The notes: a model not told the origin generated them from the letters alone. Numbered from the stretch's first letter, positions 23,560 through 35,884 are shown. The stretch is DNA of 64,000 bases from Symsagittifera roscoffensis (GCF_963678635.1 NC_087064.1:19826509-19890508), one strand, 5' to 3'. Numbers and translations are program-made.

Positions 23560-24830
23560 AAAATATAATAATACAACTATTAATTAAATTACAGACCTTT
23601 TAGAATATCAAACACCCGATTTTCAAACACCTTGTCTCCCCTCAGCATGATGCTGATAGCATTTAACATATCCCATACACAACATACAAAAAGACACTCA
23701 GGATCAGAAAAGACATATGCAAATTTTACACAAAAAATGTTTTCTTCCCAAATGCACCAATTTGGATTAAAGTACTATGCAACAATTGCACAACATGTCA
23801 GATAAATAAACCTTATCCAAATCAAAAACAAGTAGCAACAAATCAAGATTTTAAAGGACAAAGTCTATATTTCAATCATAGAATTTCATTCGACACAAAA
23901 GGACCAATTTCACCATCCTCCGAAAGAAATTCTTATATTATGGTAATTGTTGACGCATTTACACACTACGCAGCACTCAACCCAGTACCACATTGCAATG
24001 CTTATTACGCATATACAACACTTTACGAACATTGGATAGCTAAATTCGGACTACCAGAAATACTAATCGCAGATAATGGAACAGAATTCATTAACAACGA
24101 AATCATCACATTATGCCAACTGTATATTAATAAACACAAATCACGTACATCTCATGCACCTTGGACAAATGGATTAGTCGAAGGTATGAACCGTTCACTA
24201 CAAGAATATCTTCGATGCATCCTTACTGGAAATGATACACGATATACTGAATGGTCAACAGATGTAAAGTTATTCCCATTATCCTATAATTCACAAATCA
24301 CAACAACTTTAGGAATGTCACCATACGAAATGGTTTTTAATCAAAAGCCACGAAAACCAATCATGTTTACAGCAAATGCTCATAAAAATGCACAAAGTTA
24401 TTGTCAACCAAACAAAGATTCAATTTGTTATAACTTACCCTTGCACACGCATGATGAAGACCACTTTTGTCATCCACAAATTTTGAAATTAGCTTCCGGT
24501 ACACATACCGAATGGATTTTAAAAGAGATAAAAAACACAATGAAATCTGCCAAAAAGTAACAAAGAAATTATTACAAAGGCAAAATATAAATAACCAAAT
24601 TAATTCACGCCTCATGCCAGCCACAGACTTAAAAATTGGAACGTTTGTTTTAATACCTAATTTTAATACACTAAAAGGAATCTCCAAAAAATTACAACCA
24701 CTTAGAAAAGGACCCTACTAAATAATTGATAAACCAACTGAAGTAACATACAAACTTACTGACCCAGATAAAAAAAGATATCATTCAACATCGTTACAAC
24801 TAATTATCTTATTACCCAAAAGAATACACA
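23560..24830 (+). pseudogene. Integrase with GPY/F-like C-terminus
   Basis: A zinc-finger end (VLCNNCTTCQINKPYP) lies at about 23770-23820. The catalytic core is open at 23940-24560: first Asp in VIVDAFTHY, second Asp in IADNGTEF (about 24070), and Glu in HAPWTNGLVEGMNRSLQEY (about 24150-24210). Then SPYEMVFNQKP. At about 24610-24800, in other frames, comes a C-terminal module with PLRKGPY and VTYKLTDPDKKRYH, typical of the GPY/F domain of gypsy-like integrases. A TAA interrupts the GPY segment at 24719-24721. All three catalytic residues are visible, although the gene is broken overall. Confidence 0.88.
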
Positions 24831-26218
24831 CTCCCCGAATTAACTCAATTATATTCCTTCACAGGTTTTCACATCGTTCAAAATAACTCGCAAATAGAAT
24901 AAAATCAAAACGTTAATACCACAAAAAATACAAAAACAATTCAAAAGCAAAATATAGACCCTCAAAGATCAAACACACCAGAACCAAAAATACCTCAAAA
25001 AGAAAGAAAAAATCGAAAATTAACAGAAAAAATTTTACCACAGGATCAATAACAAAAATCCGAACATAGAGAATCATCACGTCTCAGAAGTCAACCACGG
25101 AAAAACTATAAGACATTCATCCCACAGTCTAAAATATTAAAGAAAGTTGAATTTCAGAAACAACTTTAATTTAGATTACCGTAAACATTCTTTTTAGTCA
25201 CTTTAAACCTTCACATTTCTGTAAAAACATGCTAAAAAAAACCTCGATCATTTCTAGTTCAAATTCAGCTAATAGAAATTGTTCAAATTGTCACTTTTAT
25301 AACTCTAACACAAACTTATTTAGCCGATAGAAATTAATTTCCAGGCATATCTATAACTATAATTTTACAACCTCCAGGTCAAAAATAAGCAACTTGTTAA
25401 AACATGACAACTAAAATAAACACTAATTCAATATTATAACCCTCCCCTATCAGATTATGCAAAAATCAACAATATTTTCCAAATTCAGACCTCAAAAGTC
25501 CCCCAACCAAAAATGGCAAATTAGCCTAAAGTAAAAAAGACCCATGATCATTTGGCCTAAAGAACAAATATTCCAAAGATAGCCCCATTTATCCAACAAA
25601 TGAAAACAATACTATAAAGATCTCCCAAACACCGAAAAAATAGCCTCAAAAAGTTTTGACAAAACTCAACCCACTTGTCAGAAAATCAATAAATAATCCA
25701 ACCACACTTGAATTTCGCCTCAAAACTTTAAAAAATATTCTACGAACGAATCATTTCTTAAATGCTTCTTTCCATAACAGTTGATCACATAAAACAAAAA
25801 CTTCTAAGCCTTTCAACAAAAGTTTTCAATCTATTTATATTTTTGATATACTTTTTCATTGAAACTTTCGAATCTCTAATAATCGTTTCTATAATTGTTT
25901 GCAATATTTTTTAAATTTTTTATTCCCTATTTGAAATATATCTCCAACTCTCCCAAATTCTTGACCACATGTACAGGTACGAATACGTATAATCTATTTA
26001 AATGATACGAACTATTTTCAGTCGAACAGATATTTTTCTTTTATTCATAATTTTCCTCACATTTTTACTCTCCCTCATCATGGCAATGTGGAAATGTATA
26101 AAAAAAGGCAATAGTAACTTTTGCCCTAGCAACTATTTTCTTGATACTTTTTATTGAAGAATATTATAAAAAACACAAATTTTCCAATAAAAATTAAAAT
26201 TCAGATACCTTTCCAAAA
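24831..26218 (+). other. Pol tail and non-coding spacer before ORF-X
   Basis: To about 25170 a Lys/Gln/Arg-rich frame (SSRLRSQPRKNYKTFIPQ) looks like the disordered C-terminal tail of Pol. From 25170 to 26218 there is no supported ORF. The stretch around 25780-26170 is T-rich and may hold splice-acceptor signals for the downstream ORFs, but none is decisive. Confidence 0.4.
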
Positions 26219-27285
26219 TTGCTAATCAACCACCACCGAACCAGCCCACCAACCACATCCCAAGAAAGTCCAATAACACCTACAACTACAAACAATCCCC
26301 AACCATCAACACGCATTTCTTTTCAAGATAATCCATACACCTTTGAAGAACGACACGCACGCTTATCCGAACCATTAGAACCAGTTCATCGACAAGCATC
26401 TTTAAGTGAACCAACATATAACTTATATCCCACCTTGCAAAAAGACTTAAATTGAGTAGACATATTAGTCAAAATCAAATAACATTTGAAATAAATAGAC
26501 AAATCATACATTCAAGACAAAACAAAAATTTTCAAACTCCCAGAGTTCATTTTAATATACCCCAATCACCAACACCAATTACCTCAGAACTTTCAAGCAG
26601 TACATTACCAGAAACTCTCACACTTCTTTCACAACATAGCACCTCAAATATCCCCTCAGACTACCTAGGTTCAACCCCAACTTCACAACAAAGCCGAGAA
26701 AACCCTTTTAATCCCCCAGACACCACAGAACGACCACCATATTGGAAACACACTCATACACTCAAGGTGAACCGAATATAGTAAACTAACCAATAGATAT
26801 TTCTTCTGATACAACGCTATCATCATTACCAGAAACACTCTCACTTCCATCAACACCATCAACAAATCGACGGAAGATACCGAGAACAATCATCGTCAAA
26901 TATCCCTTTAGGATTAGATTGGAATACTTTCGTAGCACCTCCCCCGTTATTTGGACAACATCAAGAAAGTAACCGACTCCATAGTTGGGCACTTAATAGA
27001 TTACAATATAGACAAGATATTCACGAAGATATCCGAGAACATAACATTCAGATACTTCAACGAAACAGTCTCCAATTAAATTTTGAAATCACAGTCAGAC
27101 TTAATTATATTGCTCAACACCCTTTTCCCCTAAGTCCACCAAGCATAACAGCTCAATCACTACCTCGTCCATTTATAACATTTAAAGTAAAATATAAATA
27201 CGATAGATACACCAAAAACACAATTGGATGTATCTTATTTTATAACGCATACTCCGGTTTATCATATACATGTATATTTCAATGA
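26219..27285 (+). pseudogene. ORF-X: accessory ORF between pol and env, frameshifted
   Basis: The N-terminal part is Pro/Ser/Thr/Gln-rich and probably disordered (26219-26455, continued in another frame at 26452-26781). The C-terminal part, open from about 26850 to the TGA at 27283-27285, looks globular: LGLDWNTFVAPPPLFG, RLNYIAQHPFPLSPPS, RPFITFKVKYKYDRYTKN, TIGCILFYNAYSGLSYTC. I recognise no family. The C-terminal part resembles ORF-Y by eye (see findings). The TGA overlaps an ATG of the env ORF as ATGA. A glycosylated or virion role cannot be argued from sequence; no signal peptide is seen. Confidence 0.55.
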
Positions 27286-29886
27286 TATTTACGTTTCAAC
27301 ACATTCTTTTTCTAATTTTTTCCGAACAAAATACAAATCCATCTCCTCGCACAGGACCTCAGGATTTACTAGTCACACACTATGGTTGTGAAGAAAACGA
27401 ACAAAAAACACTCCACAAATATGCTATAAACCAAATAACACAATGCGAATCTGAACCACAAGCTATAGAAAGCACAAATGTAATTGCAACACTATACCCA
27501 AAAGCCCGATCAGCAACATTAACAGGATACAAGTTTACAGCAGCATTTTCCGAAAAGAAAGTACATTGCTCGCAAGTCTCAAACGGAAATAAAAACCGAC
27601 TAGACCACGAATCTTTCTATCAGAGTAATATAGAAAGATTACTACATCTTAGCCCTCAAGACTGTAAAAATGAACTTAGACGATTAAAATTAACACAAAA
27701 CAACGGAATGAATGGAAAACTTGTAAATTTTCAAGTTTTCCCAGACTTAGCACATCAAACAGAACATGAAAAACACCAAAGTCACATTAGACTAGACAGA
27801 AATTTCCCCTTTCATGGAACACACGGAAGAATAACATACGATCTACATAATAAAAACTGAATACCACATATAGGTATCAATGATCCCTCAAATTGCAAAG
27901 CAGATACAAAAAATAAAAGATATCAAGAAATAATGTTTTAGACTGGAAAATACAACTTGAAAAAGTACAACTAACACGAGATTTAAAAGACGACACAATT
28001 CTTTACCAAGGTATTCGACTTCCTTGCAAAAATGACCAAGGATATTGCGATCCTACAACACAAACAACAAGCAACCATTGTATGGTTTCCTGAATAAACC
28101 TGCACAGTTTTCCAAGTCGCAAAAATACACGCTAGAATGATTAAATTTCACCAAAAATATTGTATCGAATCCATTCCATTTGAAAAAGTAAAACCAACTC
28201 AAAGAAGAAGTATTAAACTTAGAGACATTAAAAATATAGAAAATAAATTGACACGCTTTCAAATATATCACGAAACAGAAAATGCATGTAAATACAAAAA
28301 CCCACTCTACAAAAAACAATACTCCGAAATACTTGTCAAATACAACGAAGGTTTCGACATGACCACTGGAAAAATAAAATTCGACCCCTATGCAACACAT
28401 CGCCTTATAAACGAATATACATCATACATCCCAGTGAACCTCCGCAAAAGCGCAGGAAATCCTGGCGGAAGACTAGAACCATACAACAGTGAAAGCACAC
28501 GTTTACAAGAACTATCATTAATGAACAGTACTAATTTTGGCGCAATAAATTGTGACATTCACTTAGACATGAAATAAGACTACACAATTAGTAGAATTTT
28601 TCAAGAAATGTCACTTTCTGAATTAGAAACACTCCATCAACTATGCGAATTAGAAAGAACACAAATTCTACAATCACTCGCATTAGCAGTTCTAAAAATA
28701 CCATACACAACATATTTGTTATCCGGAAAAAGATCAAATTTCCTTGACTATGAAGGAAACATTTTATGGTTTTATACTTGCACCAAAAAGTATCACCACT
28801 ATATGTTTTTGGAGATAAACGTTGTTACAAAAGAATCCTCAAATTCTACAAAAATAAAGTACATTTCGTTGATACACTTTCAAGAAGAACATATTTTTGG
28901 GATACCGCAGTCCCACGTGGATCCAAAAATAGCCACAACGTCGTACAATTAAACCCTTACGAAGAAAAATACTACCTACTTACACCATACCCTACACTCA
29001 TGCAGCCACTAAAAAAGTTTTCACCAGAAAGCATTTGAGCCATTGCTCGCAACCCAAATATCGATTTACAATCAATCGATATACATTCTAAACACGATAT
29101 ACAACATCACATGAGAACACAACAGTTTCAAGAACTACTAACACAAATGGACACTATACAACGACAATCAATAGACCAAAATTTAAGAAAATTTGCTGAA
29201 ACCGCAGGATTTTCAGATATTTACGCACAAGATTACAGCGGATATTTTAAAGACATCAAAGATTACATAAACTTAAACGGTGAAAAATATCGACCCCAAG
29301 ATATATCACCAATCAATATTTTTAGTTTTGTAAATATCAAAAACAAAGTTTTAGCCTTTCTAGGATGGCCATACTACATCTTAGAAAAATTGACTATCTT
29401 ATACGCAATGTTTAATTTTATTGGATTTCGTTTCTCATTACTAAAAGGAATCTATAACACATGCGCAATACATACACAAGTAAACCGACAAGCCAGCGTA
29501 GCACGCATATTATTCGCAGGATTTTTTGGAATATTTTCATCATCAATAAATAAAATCCTCCTAGATGCACAAATTAAAGAATATAATACAAAACTATCAA
29601 CAAATCCCAACACATACGATGACTCAAATAATAATACAAATGCATCACCTTTGCATCACGGCATCCCATTTGCCAAATATACATCATAATCATCCATTAT
29701 CATTAGTTTCAAGAAATTTTTGAAACTTAGCAATCACAAACCCCCCGAACTTAAGACCCAGCCACATACAAAGCCCCATCCAACATATAGTGACACAACA
29801 CCCTCCAATTGACGATATATACGAACAAATCCTTGAACAGCTCCAGACTTTTTTCAGTCTCAAAATAATCATTTTTTTAGCCAACG
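27270..29886 (+). pseudogene. Env-like transmembrane glycoprotein, broken
   Basis: 27270-27860 starts with a hydrophobic signal-peptide-like segment (YISMIFTFQHILFLIF), followed by a Cys-containing ectodomain. It stops at a TGA (27858) where the inverted copy has TGG (Trp). More in-frame stops lie at about 28093, 28575 and 29036. Open pieces continue at 28137-28577, 28608-28952 and 29111-29689. Near the C-terminus are two hydrophobic segments (about 29360-29455 and 29500-29570), the first followed by a short tail with basic residues. The layout (signal, Cys-rich ectodomain, membrane anchor, tail) is that of a retroviral or viral fusion glycoprotein. I cannot name the source family with confidence. 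The product would mediate membrane attachment or fusion in an intact copy. Confidence 0.75.
29872..29880 (+). promoter_or_regulatory. T7-AG splice-acceptor-like site before ORF-Y
   Basis: TTTTTTTAG followed by CCAACG and the ORF-Y ATG at 29887. The same arrangement with 6-nt spacing occurs at 32599-32607 and, on the minus strand, at 61689-61681. Conservation in all three copies suggests use as a 3' splice site for an ORF-Y mRNA. Confidence 0.55.
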
Positions 29887-30342
29887 ATGATTAGACAAGT
29901 TGGATCACTCCACCGATCAAACTCAGATATCACAATTTATGCAACAATTTCACGATTCAATAATTCTGATATCGAAACTCCCGATGAGTTCGCAGATTCC
30001 GAACAATCCCCTTCTACTCATACCCCGACCAGCTCAACAACCTTCTCAAAACCCCCTTTCCGACCTATTCAACCCCAAAGCCAACACACATCTCCCTACA
30101 CTCCTTCTCAAGTAACCGCAACCTACTCCCCATTTAATAAAGAACACTCCACCAACAACTCCCCAGATAATATTCAAATTTCCGAAGAACTAGATAATTT
30201 TACAACTCTCCAACAACGATTGCTATCTCCCCACACCCTCACTATTCACCAATTATCATCAACAATAACATCATCAAATCCACCAACACCTACACCAATT
30301 TCAGATTATACTCCATCATTAGCTCATTCATCCAGCCAATGA
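29887..30342 (+). pseudogene. ORF-Y, N-terminal part only, truncated by deletion
   Basis: Starts MIRQVGSLHRSNSDITIY, closely matching the starts at 32614 and (inverted) 61674. About 145 codons of the Pro/Ser/Thr-rich region remain. The frame then runs into element 3' UTR sequence and stops at TGA (30340-30342), because about 2.6 kb present at about 33058-35690 is missing here. Only the disordered segment is left. Confidence 0.75.
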
Positions 30343-30362
30343 AATCAGATTGATTTCATTGG
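30336..30362. repeat. Perfect 12-bp-stem hairpin at a deletion junction
   Basis: CCAATGAAATCA - GAT - TGATTTCATTGG: a 12-bp perfect inverted repeat with a 3-nt loop. The duplicate copy (35680-35705) has only an imperfect version. It sits exactly where the deletion in ORF-Y joins 3' UTR sequence. Confidence 0.85.
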
Positions 30363-30541
30363 CAGTCATAGTTTTTGTCAAACGATAACTAACAACTTCC
30401 TATCGATGACTCCAACTTCCTGGAGTTTTCTTCTCCAAGAACAAAACAAGAAATGATGCTCGCCAAACAAAAACGACCAACATCCATCCTTCATTACAGA
30501 TAGAAGATCTAAGATTCAAAACTCTGTAAACCCCGGATGGG
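30363..30541 (+). other. End of 3' UTR and weak polypurine tract
   Basis: Matches 35710-35884 almost exactly. The sequence just before the LTR is CCCCGGATGGG. It is shared by the inverted copy and is the best polypurine-tract candidate, although it is short and interrupted. Confidence 0.5.
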
Positions 30542-30933
30542 TGGAACCAGATATAAACTATTTTTATTATTGGTTATAAATTGGATATTTTATCTCTATA
30601 AAATATTTAATATTACCCAATCACGATCCATCTAACTAACAACCCACTTATTTGTAAGTGCTAAAATTACTTGTAATTTCAGCACCAGAGAGATTTGAAT
30701 TTAGTTACCTCTCCAAGAGAACTTTAGCAATCGCAAAAAGCCAGTATACACTAGATCTATTGAGCCTAGCAGAGACTAGTTAAACACCCTGAGACTAATA
30801 GATATAAGAGTAAGATTAGGATCGGTATTGGACTAAGAAGTTGCACGAATCTATCCGGCCGAAAATAAGATAGCGTGACGAGCAGACGGTGTACCCTATC
30901 CGAAATTACTCTATGAGTTACACCAAAGACATA
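30542..30933 (+). repeat. 3' LTR
   Basis: 392 bp, TGGAACC...GACATA. About 97% identical to the 5' LTR by eye, apart from a 12-bp deletion after GAATTT. The TATAAGAG and GACGGTGTACC blocks are kept. Confidence 0.88.
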
Positions 30934-30969
30934 CCTCACTTTTCTCAATGAGAGTGGTTCGCATCGCAT

Positions 30970-31190
30970 GAAAAAATGCCAATTTTGCCTCAATTCAATT
31001 AGCCAAATCGGCAACCCTTAAAATTCCATAACAGTACGAAAAAAGATCAAAGGTGAAAAAATATTTTTAATTCTAGCTCAGGTCAACAATGCGTTTTGAT
31101 TGATATCAAAAACTGCTAGTTAAAAAGACGTAATTTCTCTGGAGAAAAAACCATCCCGAGCACAAATATACAGTCATTTTCTTCTAAGAT
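30970..31190 (+). repeat. Copy of dispersed repeat family R
   Basis: Aligns by eye with 42855-43160: CTAGTTAAAAAG near the middle and CCGAGCACAAATATxCxGTCA at the 3' end, with similar spacing. It is non-coding and lies in host flank just after the LTR. Confidence 0.5.
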
Positions 31191-31294
31191 CGGAACAAAA
31201 AACTGGCAAGCGCTTGCAACCAAGTATTAATGCTCAAACGTCGATGCAAAACTTTTGCTGTAATTTTAAGAAAAAATTTCCTAAAATGGTCACG

Positions 31295-31647
31295 GAATTA
31301 ATGCATTTTGGTGAAAAAACCGTCATTTAAATTTGTCAAATTACAAAGAAACTTGAGAATTTTCACCTAAACACTTAATTACAGTGACCATTTGCTTAGC
31401 GTTTTCTTAAAGTTTCAACAAAAAACTTTCATCAATGTCTCGACGACTCTTAATGAAAGTATTAATATATGTTTTCAAGCGTCTACCAGGTTTTTTTGGA
31501 GAAAACAATAACTTTGTCGGCGGTCGCAAAAGTCTGAGCATATCAAAATTTGGTCGTAAGAACCTGAAAACACCAAATACTGGTAGGTACAGTCTGGGCA
31601 AGCCGCCGTTTCCGCTCTATTGGCAAAATTTGCTACAGATATTTTGG
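31295..31647. repeat. Host-flank direct repeat, copy 1
   Basis: About 354 bp nearly identical to 36112-36465, from GAATTAATGC to CTACAGATATTTT. The two copies bracket the second, partial retroelement copy, as expected if element 3' half plus host flank was duplicated in tandem. It contains 30-bp degenerate units starting GGTCGYAAAAGTCTG. The plus ORF (31435-31659) and its minus shadow are not convincing genes. Confidence 0.85.
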
Positions 31648-31656
31648 ATCGGAAAA

Positions 31657-32613
31657 TAGCCACAACGTGGTACAATTAAACCCTGAAGAAAAAAAATACT
31701 ACCTACTTACACCATACCCTACACTCATGCAGCCACTAAAAAATTTTTCACCAGAAAGCATTTGAGCCATTGCTCGCAACCCAAATATCGATTTACAATC
31801 AATCGATATACATTCTAAATCCGATATACAACATCACATTAGAACACAACAATTTCAAGAACTACTAACACAAATGGACACTATACAACGACAATCAATA
31901 GAGCAAAATTTAAGAAAATTTGCAGAAACCGCAGGATTTTCAGATATTTACGCACAAGATTACAGCGGATATTTTAAAGACATCAAAGATTACATAAACT
32001 TAAACGGTGAAAAATATCGACCCCAAGATATATCACCAATCAATATTTTTAGTTTTGTAAATATCAAAAACAAAGTTTTAGCCTTTCTAGGATGGCCATA
32101 CTACATCTTAGAAAAATTGACTATCTTATACGCAATGTTTAATTTTATTGGATTTCGTTTCTCATTACTAAAAGGAATCTATAACACATGCGCAATACAT
32201 ACACAAGTAAACCGACAAGCCAGCGTAGCACGCATATTATTCGCAGGATTTTTTGGAATATTTTCATCATCAATAAATAAAATCCTCCTAGATGCACAAA
32301 TTAAAGAATATAATACAAAACTATCAACAAATCCCAACACATACGATGACTCAAATAATAATACAAATGCATCACCTTTGCATCACGGCATCCCATTTGC
32401 CAAATCTACATCATAATCATCCATTATCATTAGTTTCAAGAAATTTTTGAAACTTAGCAATCACAAACCCCCCGAGATTAAGACCCAGCCACATACAAAG
32501 CCCCATCCAACATATAGTGACACAACACCCTCCAATTGACGATATATACGAACAAATCCTTGAACAGCTCCATACTTTTTTCAGTCTCAAAATAATCATT
32601 TTTTTAGCCAACG
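31657..32613 (+). pseudogene. Env-like glycoprotein, C-terminal fragment (duplicate)
   Basis: Begins abruptly inside env at the equivalent of about 28924 (AATAGCCACAACGTGGTAC) after a joint in host sequence. It keeps the same in-frame TGA as the first copy (ESI-TGA-AIARNP), so the duplication is younger than that mutation. The long open part 31874-32416 covers both hydrophobic segments and is almost identical to 29147-29689. Confidence 0.88.
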
Positions 32614-34328
32614 ATGATTAGACAAGTTGGATCACTCCACCGATCAAACTCAGATATCACAATTTATACAACAATTTCACGATTCAATAATTCTGATATC
32701 GAAACTCCCGATGAGTTCGCAGATTCCGAACAATCCCCTTCTACTCATACCCCGACCAGCTCAACAACCTTCTCAAAACCCCCTTTCCGACCTATCCAAC
32801 CCCAAAGCCAACACACATCTCCCTACACTCCTTCTCAAGTAACCGCAACCTACTCCCCATTTAATAAAGAACACTCCACCAACAACTCCCCAGATAATAT
32901 TCAAATTTCCGAAGAACTAGATAATTTTACAACTCTCCAACAACGATTGCTATCTCCCCACACCCTCACTATTCACCAATTATCATCAACAATAACATCA
33001 TCAAATCCACCAACACCTACACCAATTTGAGATTATACTCCATCATTTGCTCATTCATCCACTTCAACAGAATCATCCAATAGTACTAACCGTGCTTATA
33101 GAATTTTAAACGTAAATTCCTAAATCACCCATTCCCATCCAAACCCGGAACCGCCCGAGAATATATAAACCAACCAGATCACACCAATACGACGAATTTT
33201 CTTCAAATAACCCTACCTTTATTTCCCCAATATACACTAAATCAATCCGACCCTAACCCTGAACCACGTCACTTTGTAGATGAACATGTATTCATACCCA
33301 CACTTCATTGGACAGCTTATTATAATTTCACTAACCCCCTTACGCTACCACTCTATAACACCACTATCGATATTGAAAGAAATAAAAAAGAATTATTCAG
33401 GTTAACCACAGCACTCACTACCCGACAATTTACATAGAAAAATTACTAAATATCTTCACTGCACCCCGCGCTAACGACTACTCAATTGACTTTTATGATC
33501 ATAAAATCATCAGATCTAATCAAGACCAATTTCTTGACGACGATAAATTCGCTAATCCACAAATCATAGAAAAGTTTTTTTATTAAATCATCATACATAT
33601 TCACATTTAACATAATTGATAAAAAGCATGATCACATTATTTCAAAAGCACTATCAGACATTCAAGCGTATGAACCATTTCACGAAAAATTTCAAACATT
33701 TTCACTAACCTTTCACTTCCTGACACCAAAAGAACGTGATTTGCACTGCTCACACGACATCATGTTGAGAACTAAGCAAACACACACACATACTTATTAT
33801 CGCTTTATTCAAAATCACTTTCATTTACACAAACCATCACGACAACCTCACCACAGATTTCAATTCATTAATTCCAAATACAGATCACCGTTTTTCCTAA
33901 ATTTCACGTATTGCATTAAAAATACTAACTTCCAAGGCATCCTCCGGAATTATGATCCCGTCACTCAAATGTATATATTTTGTCCCCTCACGAAGACCTT
34001 AAACGACAAAAAATCCCGACCCCTGATCATTCCGCATGAATATATTCAACCCATAGAAGTACCCATTTTGGAATTCATCCCCAACACTAAATACAATCAT
34101 AAAATTTACAATCTAATCCAGAAAACACCTCATGAATTTGCAGTAGGCACCGAAGAACTAAAAACCATAAAAGCACTGCAATTGCTTTGGCCACTGCTGC
34201 AAACGCATACTAGCAAAATTACTAACTACATCAGACGCTATTCACGATGTTTTCCCTCACGGTTTTTTCCCCAACGACTAAAGGTAACTATGAATTTAAT
34301 AATTTTCAAACTAACTAATTCAAAATAG
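32614..34328 (+). pseudogene. ORF-Y, full-length but frameshifted duplicate
   Basis: The N-terminal 138 codons are open (32614-33030) and end at a TGA where the other copies have TCA. Then come frameshifted pieces to about 33740, and an open C-terminal part at 33741-34328 (DLHCSHDIMLRTKQTH near its start, TPHEFAVGTEELKTIKALQL near its end). The order and content match the intact inverted copy (59869-61674). It shows what the first copy lost. Confidence 0.85.
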
Positions 34329-35884
34329 AACTCAACTTTTTATTCAGTAATTTGCACTTTCTTTGGTCTTCACACCACGATCACCTTCAAAACAAGAAAA
34401 GACAAATAAAAAATTAAACTCTGTTTTCCATATTAAACTCTATTAAACCAACAGCACTAAATGATGCAGTAAAAGTCAATTCAAAGTAGTAAATTCATTT
34501 CTAGATTATTTCCCCAAATGTAGTAACTTTAAATACGATGAAAATCAATTTATACTTTTCAACCCCAAAAGCAGTAAAATTTAGTCTTGAAAGCAGTAAA
34601 TTCATGCAAATGAAATGCAGTACTAACCTATTCTATAACTTCTGTTCAAACGCACAGAAATTCTATCCACAATCGCACAGCTCGCCCACGAAGAATTGTT
34701 TAAAAAAATTAATTCAAATTTTAAGTTTGCACTAACAACAACTCAAACAAGCAATAACAAGTTTCCACTTTTCCTTTAAACCGGTTGGAATGGAATTATA
34801 TAATAACCAAACTAACCAACGCAGCTTACTAAACACCATAAACCATAAACTAACCGCATGACTCAGAAAAGAAAACCCACAGTACCCAAACCGGATTAAA
34901 CCAGCTTAAAACTGGATAATTTATTCTTTTGAAGACTATTACCAAGTCTAAAAAAGAAACAATAAAACACCAAAAATTCGCAAGACAAACACAAACCAAA
35001 AACAATTTGACTTTTGAGAAAAGGACACAACCAACGAAACAAAAGGAAAACAAAAAATAATATAACAAAAAAGTTAACACAAAACAGGACCCCTTAAAAA
35101 ACCAGCACGAAATCATACTCCCCTTAAAAAACCAGCACGAAATCAGAGAGGACGTCCTGAGCATGCTCTATAGCCTGATTAACCCACTGTGCTACATCCA
35201 CATTTTGTGACCACATCGCTATTTTTGACAAGAGGTACTCAAGTGGGAATAACTCTTAAAAATAACTGAACTAAAACTAAAACGCTTTTGCGAAAACAAT
35301 TAACCAAAATCATAACTAAAAATTAGAATTAACAAAATTTTATAAAATGTAAATCATAAATATGCAGTATATAGATTACACACAACCACAAAAACAAGCA
35401 TCCAAAGACTGGACGACCCCATCACACTCAAACTACAGAATGGCTAAACACAACTGACATGCCGCTCACAATCACGACTCATAAAGGATTTAGAGTACGA
35501 CTTGACTTCGCCGAAAAGGACTTCATTGAATCAGACCAATGACCACCTCGATGTTCAAGTATACGTACAGATCCGAGTTACAAGGCATCCCCTCCAAACA
35601 CGATCTTCACGCCATTCCCCAACCAGATCGAAACACAGTTCTCCACAACCAATCAAGAACAGACGATCATAGCAAACCATCTTGAAATCAGATTGGTTTC
35701 ATTGGCAGTCATAACCTTTGTCAAACGATAACTAACAACTTCCTATCGATGACTCCAACTTCCTGGAGCTTTCTTCTCCAAGAACAAAACAGGAAATGAT
35801 GCTCGCCAAATAAAAACGACCAACATCCATCCTTCATTACAGATAGAAGATCTAAGATTCAAAACTCTGTAAACCCCGGATGGG
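34329..35884 (+). other. Element 3' UTR with tandem 30-nt repeat and tRNA-like A box
   Basis: No ORF. A 30-nt unit beginning CCCCTTAAAAAACCAGCACG is duplicated in tandem at about 35091-35148. At about 35150-35215 the complementary strand carries GTGGATGTAGC...GTGGGTTA, an RNA polymerase III A-box-like sequence. It is also present in the inverted copy (58928-58990), so it entered the family before the copies split. Confidence 0.5.

Larger units (their letters stand above)
14849..30933 (+). mobile_element. Env-bearing Ty3/gypsy-type LTR retroelement, decayed copy
   Basis: A 16-kb element bounded by direct LTRs (14849-15252 and 30542-30933) that differ by roughly a dozen substitutions and a 12-bp deletion. 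Internal order: leader, gag, basic NC-like domain, protease, RT, RNase H, integrase with a GPY/F-like end, ORF-X, env-like glycoprotein, truncated ORF-Y. The RT-RNaseH-IN order is that of Ty3/gypsy elements and retroviruses, not copia. All ORFs carry stops or frameshifts, so the copy is dead. About 2.6 kb after the start of ORF-Y is deleted compared with the duplicated fragment at 31657-36095. It sits upstream of, or in an intron of, minus-strand host genes. Confidence 0.9.

Noticed and set aside
20782..27860. Reassigned genetic code (TGA as Trp)
   Set aside because: Many Trp positions in the same element are TGG, and the intact inverted copy uses TGG and ends both its ORFs cleanly. Mutation is the simpler cause.
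29690..29884. Minus-strand Cys/Trp-rich 64-codon ORF, repeated at 32417-32611
   Set aside because: Antisense of the decayed env tail. The duplication explains why it occurs twice.
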